In this document: piece by piece, positions 62,810 to 64,000 of the stretch
How positions within the stretch are numbered: the stretch's first letter is position 1
Layout of the letters: the number at the start of each line of letters is the position of its first letter
Assembly (NCBI GenBank): GCA_035582835.1
Contig: JAYKAV010000422.1
Coordinates: 1 to 64,000, forward strand
Origin: Phoebastria nigripes
Taxonomy: Eukaryota > Chordata > Aves > Procellariiformes > Diomedeidae
DNA length: 64,000 bases
Direction of reading: 5' to 3'
Position numbers and translations under genes: made by a program
The notes under the pieces: generated by a model
What the model was told of the DNA's origin: nothing
Database searches by the model: none
The model's input: only the letters and a program-made list of their open reading frames with translations

Positions 62810-64000
62810 GTACTGTGCCTAACTCAAACAGTAGCATTCAAATAGTGGTGGCAAATTTTAACAAACCTGTCACTTTCTGTGTATTTCACTTAAATCATGA
62901 AAATGAGTAAAATTTGAAATGCAGTATATACTTAATTCTTTTTCTCCTAGTATGACAGGGTGTCGTTCTAGCAAGCCTTTTGCTGAAGTCAGAAAGCGAT
63001 TGGAGTTTTATTTTTGATAGGCTTATCAAGAAGCAGACGCAAAAACATTATTAGGATGGAATGAAGTTGTTTTTGAAGTTTATAAGAATAATTTTTCCAA
63101 CACTTTTCAAAGGGAATATATGTTTGGTTACTCAATGTGTGAAGTTTGTTATCTTCAGCTGCCTTTTTAGTTGTCAATAAACAAAAATAGACTTTCTTTT
63201 GTAAAAAGACTTTCATAGCTTTTGCTAGTGAAAAAAAAATGCTAGGAAAATCTAATTTGAAAATTGACATCATTGCAGGCCTCCATGAGAGTTGCTGCCT
63301 GTAACTGATTGTAAAGAAAGTGTGAGTGTGTGTGTGCGTGCGCATGCATGTATGTGCAAGTGTAGTTTCTCCTCAGTATTGCCTAAAAAGGATCATGATT
63401 TTTATTTCTGGGTTTGAGAGGATCTTCTAGGAATATCAATGGAGCCTTATTTTTGAGAACCTTGCAAGTTCTCCCTCTGTCTTGAGTGAAAAGTTCAGTG
63501 GGTAACTGGACTATTTACTGAACCAGATTCCCTTACACTAGTGTGGTTTATTTGTACTCGGTCCAACATCTTTCTCTGCATTTTTAAATGCTAAAATGAT
63601 ACAGGATAAAATCCTAATCCTGATAAAGTCTGTGACAGTTTTGCTCAAAGAAGTTCAGATGAATGACATTGGACTTTGAATCAGGCTGTTTGTGAATATA
63701 AGGGTACCTTAAAATCTGTAATGTAAACCTAAATTACCTCCAGAAAGGTATGAATTTATCAGCTTTTAGTTTACATTGGAGCCAATATATTGTATAAGTG
63801 AGTTATTACAGAGGAAAGTGTTGTGTTTATAATTGCCAAATTCAATTTTTGGAGAGCGGTTATGATTTCAGCATTGGGAACACAGGTAACTCCCATTGTT
63901 CTTCCTCATCTGCTCATTATTGCTATTGTAAGGTCAATAGCAAACACTATTTAAAATGAGCATGGATGTGTTTATATGTTTGATAAGCTTTTTAATGGGA
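62810..64000 (+). other. BBS9: BBS9 intron, 5' part, running off the right edge
   Basis: AT-rich intron sequence with a short TG-rich stretch at 63321-63356. No further exon was found; the next one (human starts about VTLQNRVILQK) must lie beyond the window. Confidence 0.85.
63321..63356. repeat. Alternating purine-pyrimidine (TG/CG)n stretch
   Basis: Mostly TG with CG and CA units, a degenerate dinucleotide repeat of the kind that can adopt Z-DNA. Confidence 0.8.

Larger units (their letters stand above)
1..64000 (+). other. BBS9: BBS9 (PTHB1) gene, internal part: ten coding exons and their introns
   Basis: Ten exons on the + strand join in phase to give about 405 residues that I recognise as Bardet-Biedl syndrome 9 protein. 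BBS9 is a core subunit of the BBSome, the octameric coat that carries membrane proteins in and out of primary cilia. The part encoded here is most of the N-terminal beta-propeller (PHTB1_N family) and the start of the linker to the GAE-like domain. Every intron is GT-AG. The exon carrying the start codon (about 37 residues) is left of the window; exons for the GAE, platform and C-terminal helical parts are to the right. Identification rests on long, nearly unchanged stretches such as LLLEV, ILQVEVGKFVSGTE, FGRFLPGFLLPGP and NFFCLKDNGQIRFMKKLD, compared with the human protein from memory. Residue numbers below assume an upstream length equal to the human protein. Confidence 0.96.

Overview
The window is a stretch of vertebrate nuclear DNA, almost certainly from a bird. 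It lies inside one large protein-coding gene on the + strand, BBS9 (PTHB1), a subunit of the BBSome ciliary trafficking complex. Ten coding exons can be placed to the base. All have GT-AG borders and the reading phase carries through without a break for 1,217 coding bases. They encode roughly residues 38-443 of the protein: most of the N-terminal beta-propeller and the linker after it. The first coding exon lies left of the window and the GAE/C-terminal exons lie to the right. A bird is inferred from three things: BBS9 as the host gene, three CR1 (chicken repeat 1) LINE copies with no mammalian-type SINE or L1, and two copies of an avian-type endogenous retrovirus LTR.

Layout. Positions 1-4393 are the end of an upstream intron. 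They hold the 5' end of an antisense endogenous retrovirus (leader and tRNA-Lys primer-binding site 1-82, LTR 83-642). This retrovirus is inserted in the 3' end of an antisense CR1 element (643 to about 3165). Exons follow at 4394-4544, 5764-5828 and 8284-8397. A 24.2-kb intron (8398-32599) carries a solo LTR (10108-10684, flanked by a 5-bp CTGTT duplication) and a decayed antisense CR1 (about 25992-29210). Exon 32600-32774 is followed by an intron holding an old sense-strand CR1 remnant (about 33260-35010). Exons 37364-37448, 39265-39448 and 40473-40602 are fairly close together. A 16.2-kb intron with no recognisable mobile element follows, then exons 56775-56956, 60350-60426 and 62756-62809. 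The window ends in the next intron.

No second host gene, tRNA, rRNA or CRISPR array was recognised. Apart from the exons, what can be supported is the mobile-element history, a complex nested inverted repeat in the intron 4545-5763 that looks like a template-switch event, and some simple repeats. One of these is a 25-T run that forms the polypyrimidine tract of the first exon. I did not find a convincing new biological system. The most unusual items are the inverted-repeat structure and the nested provirus with its antisense promoter elements.
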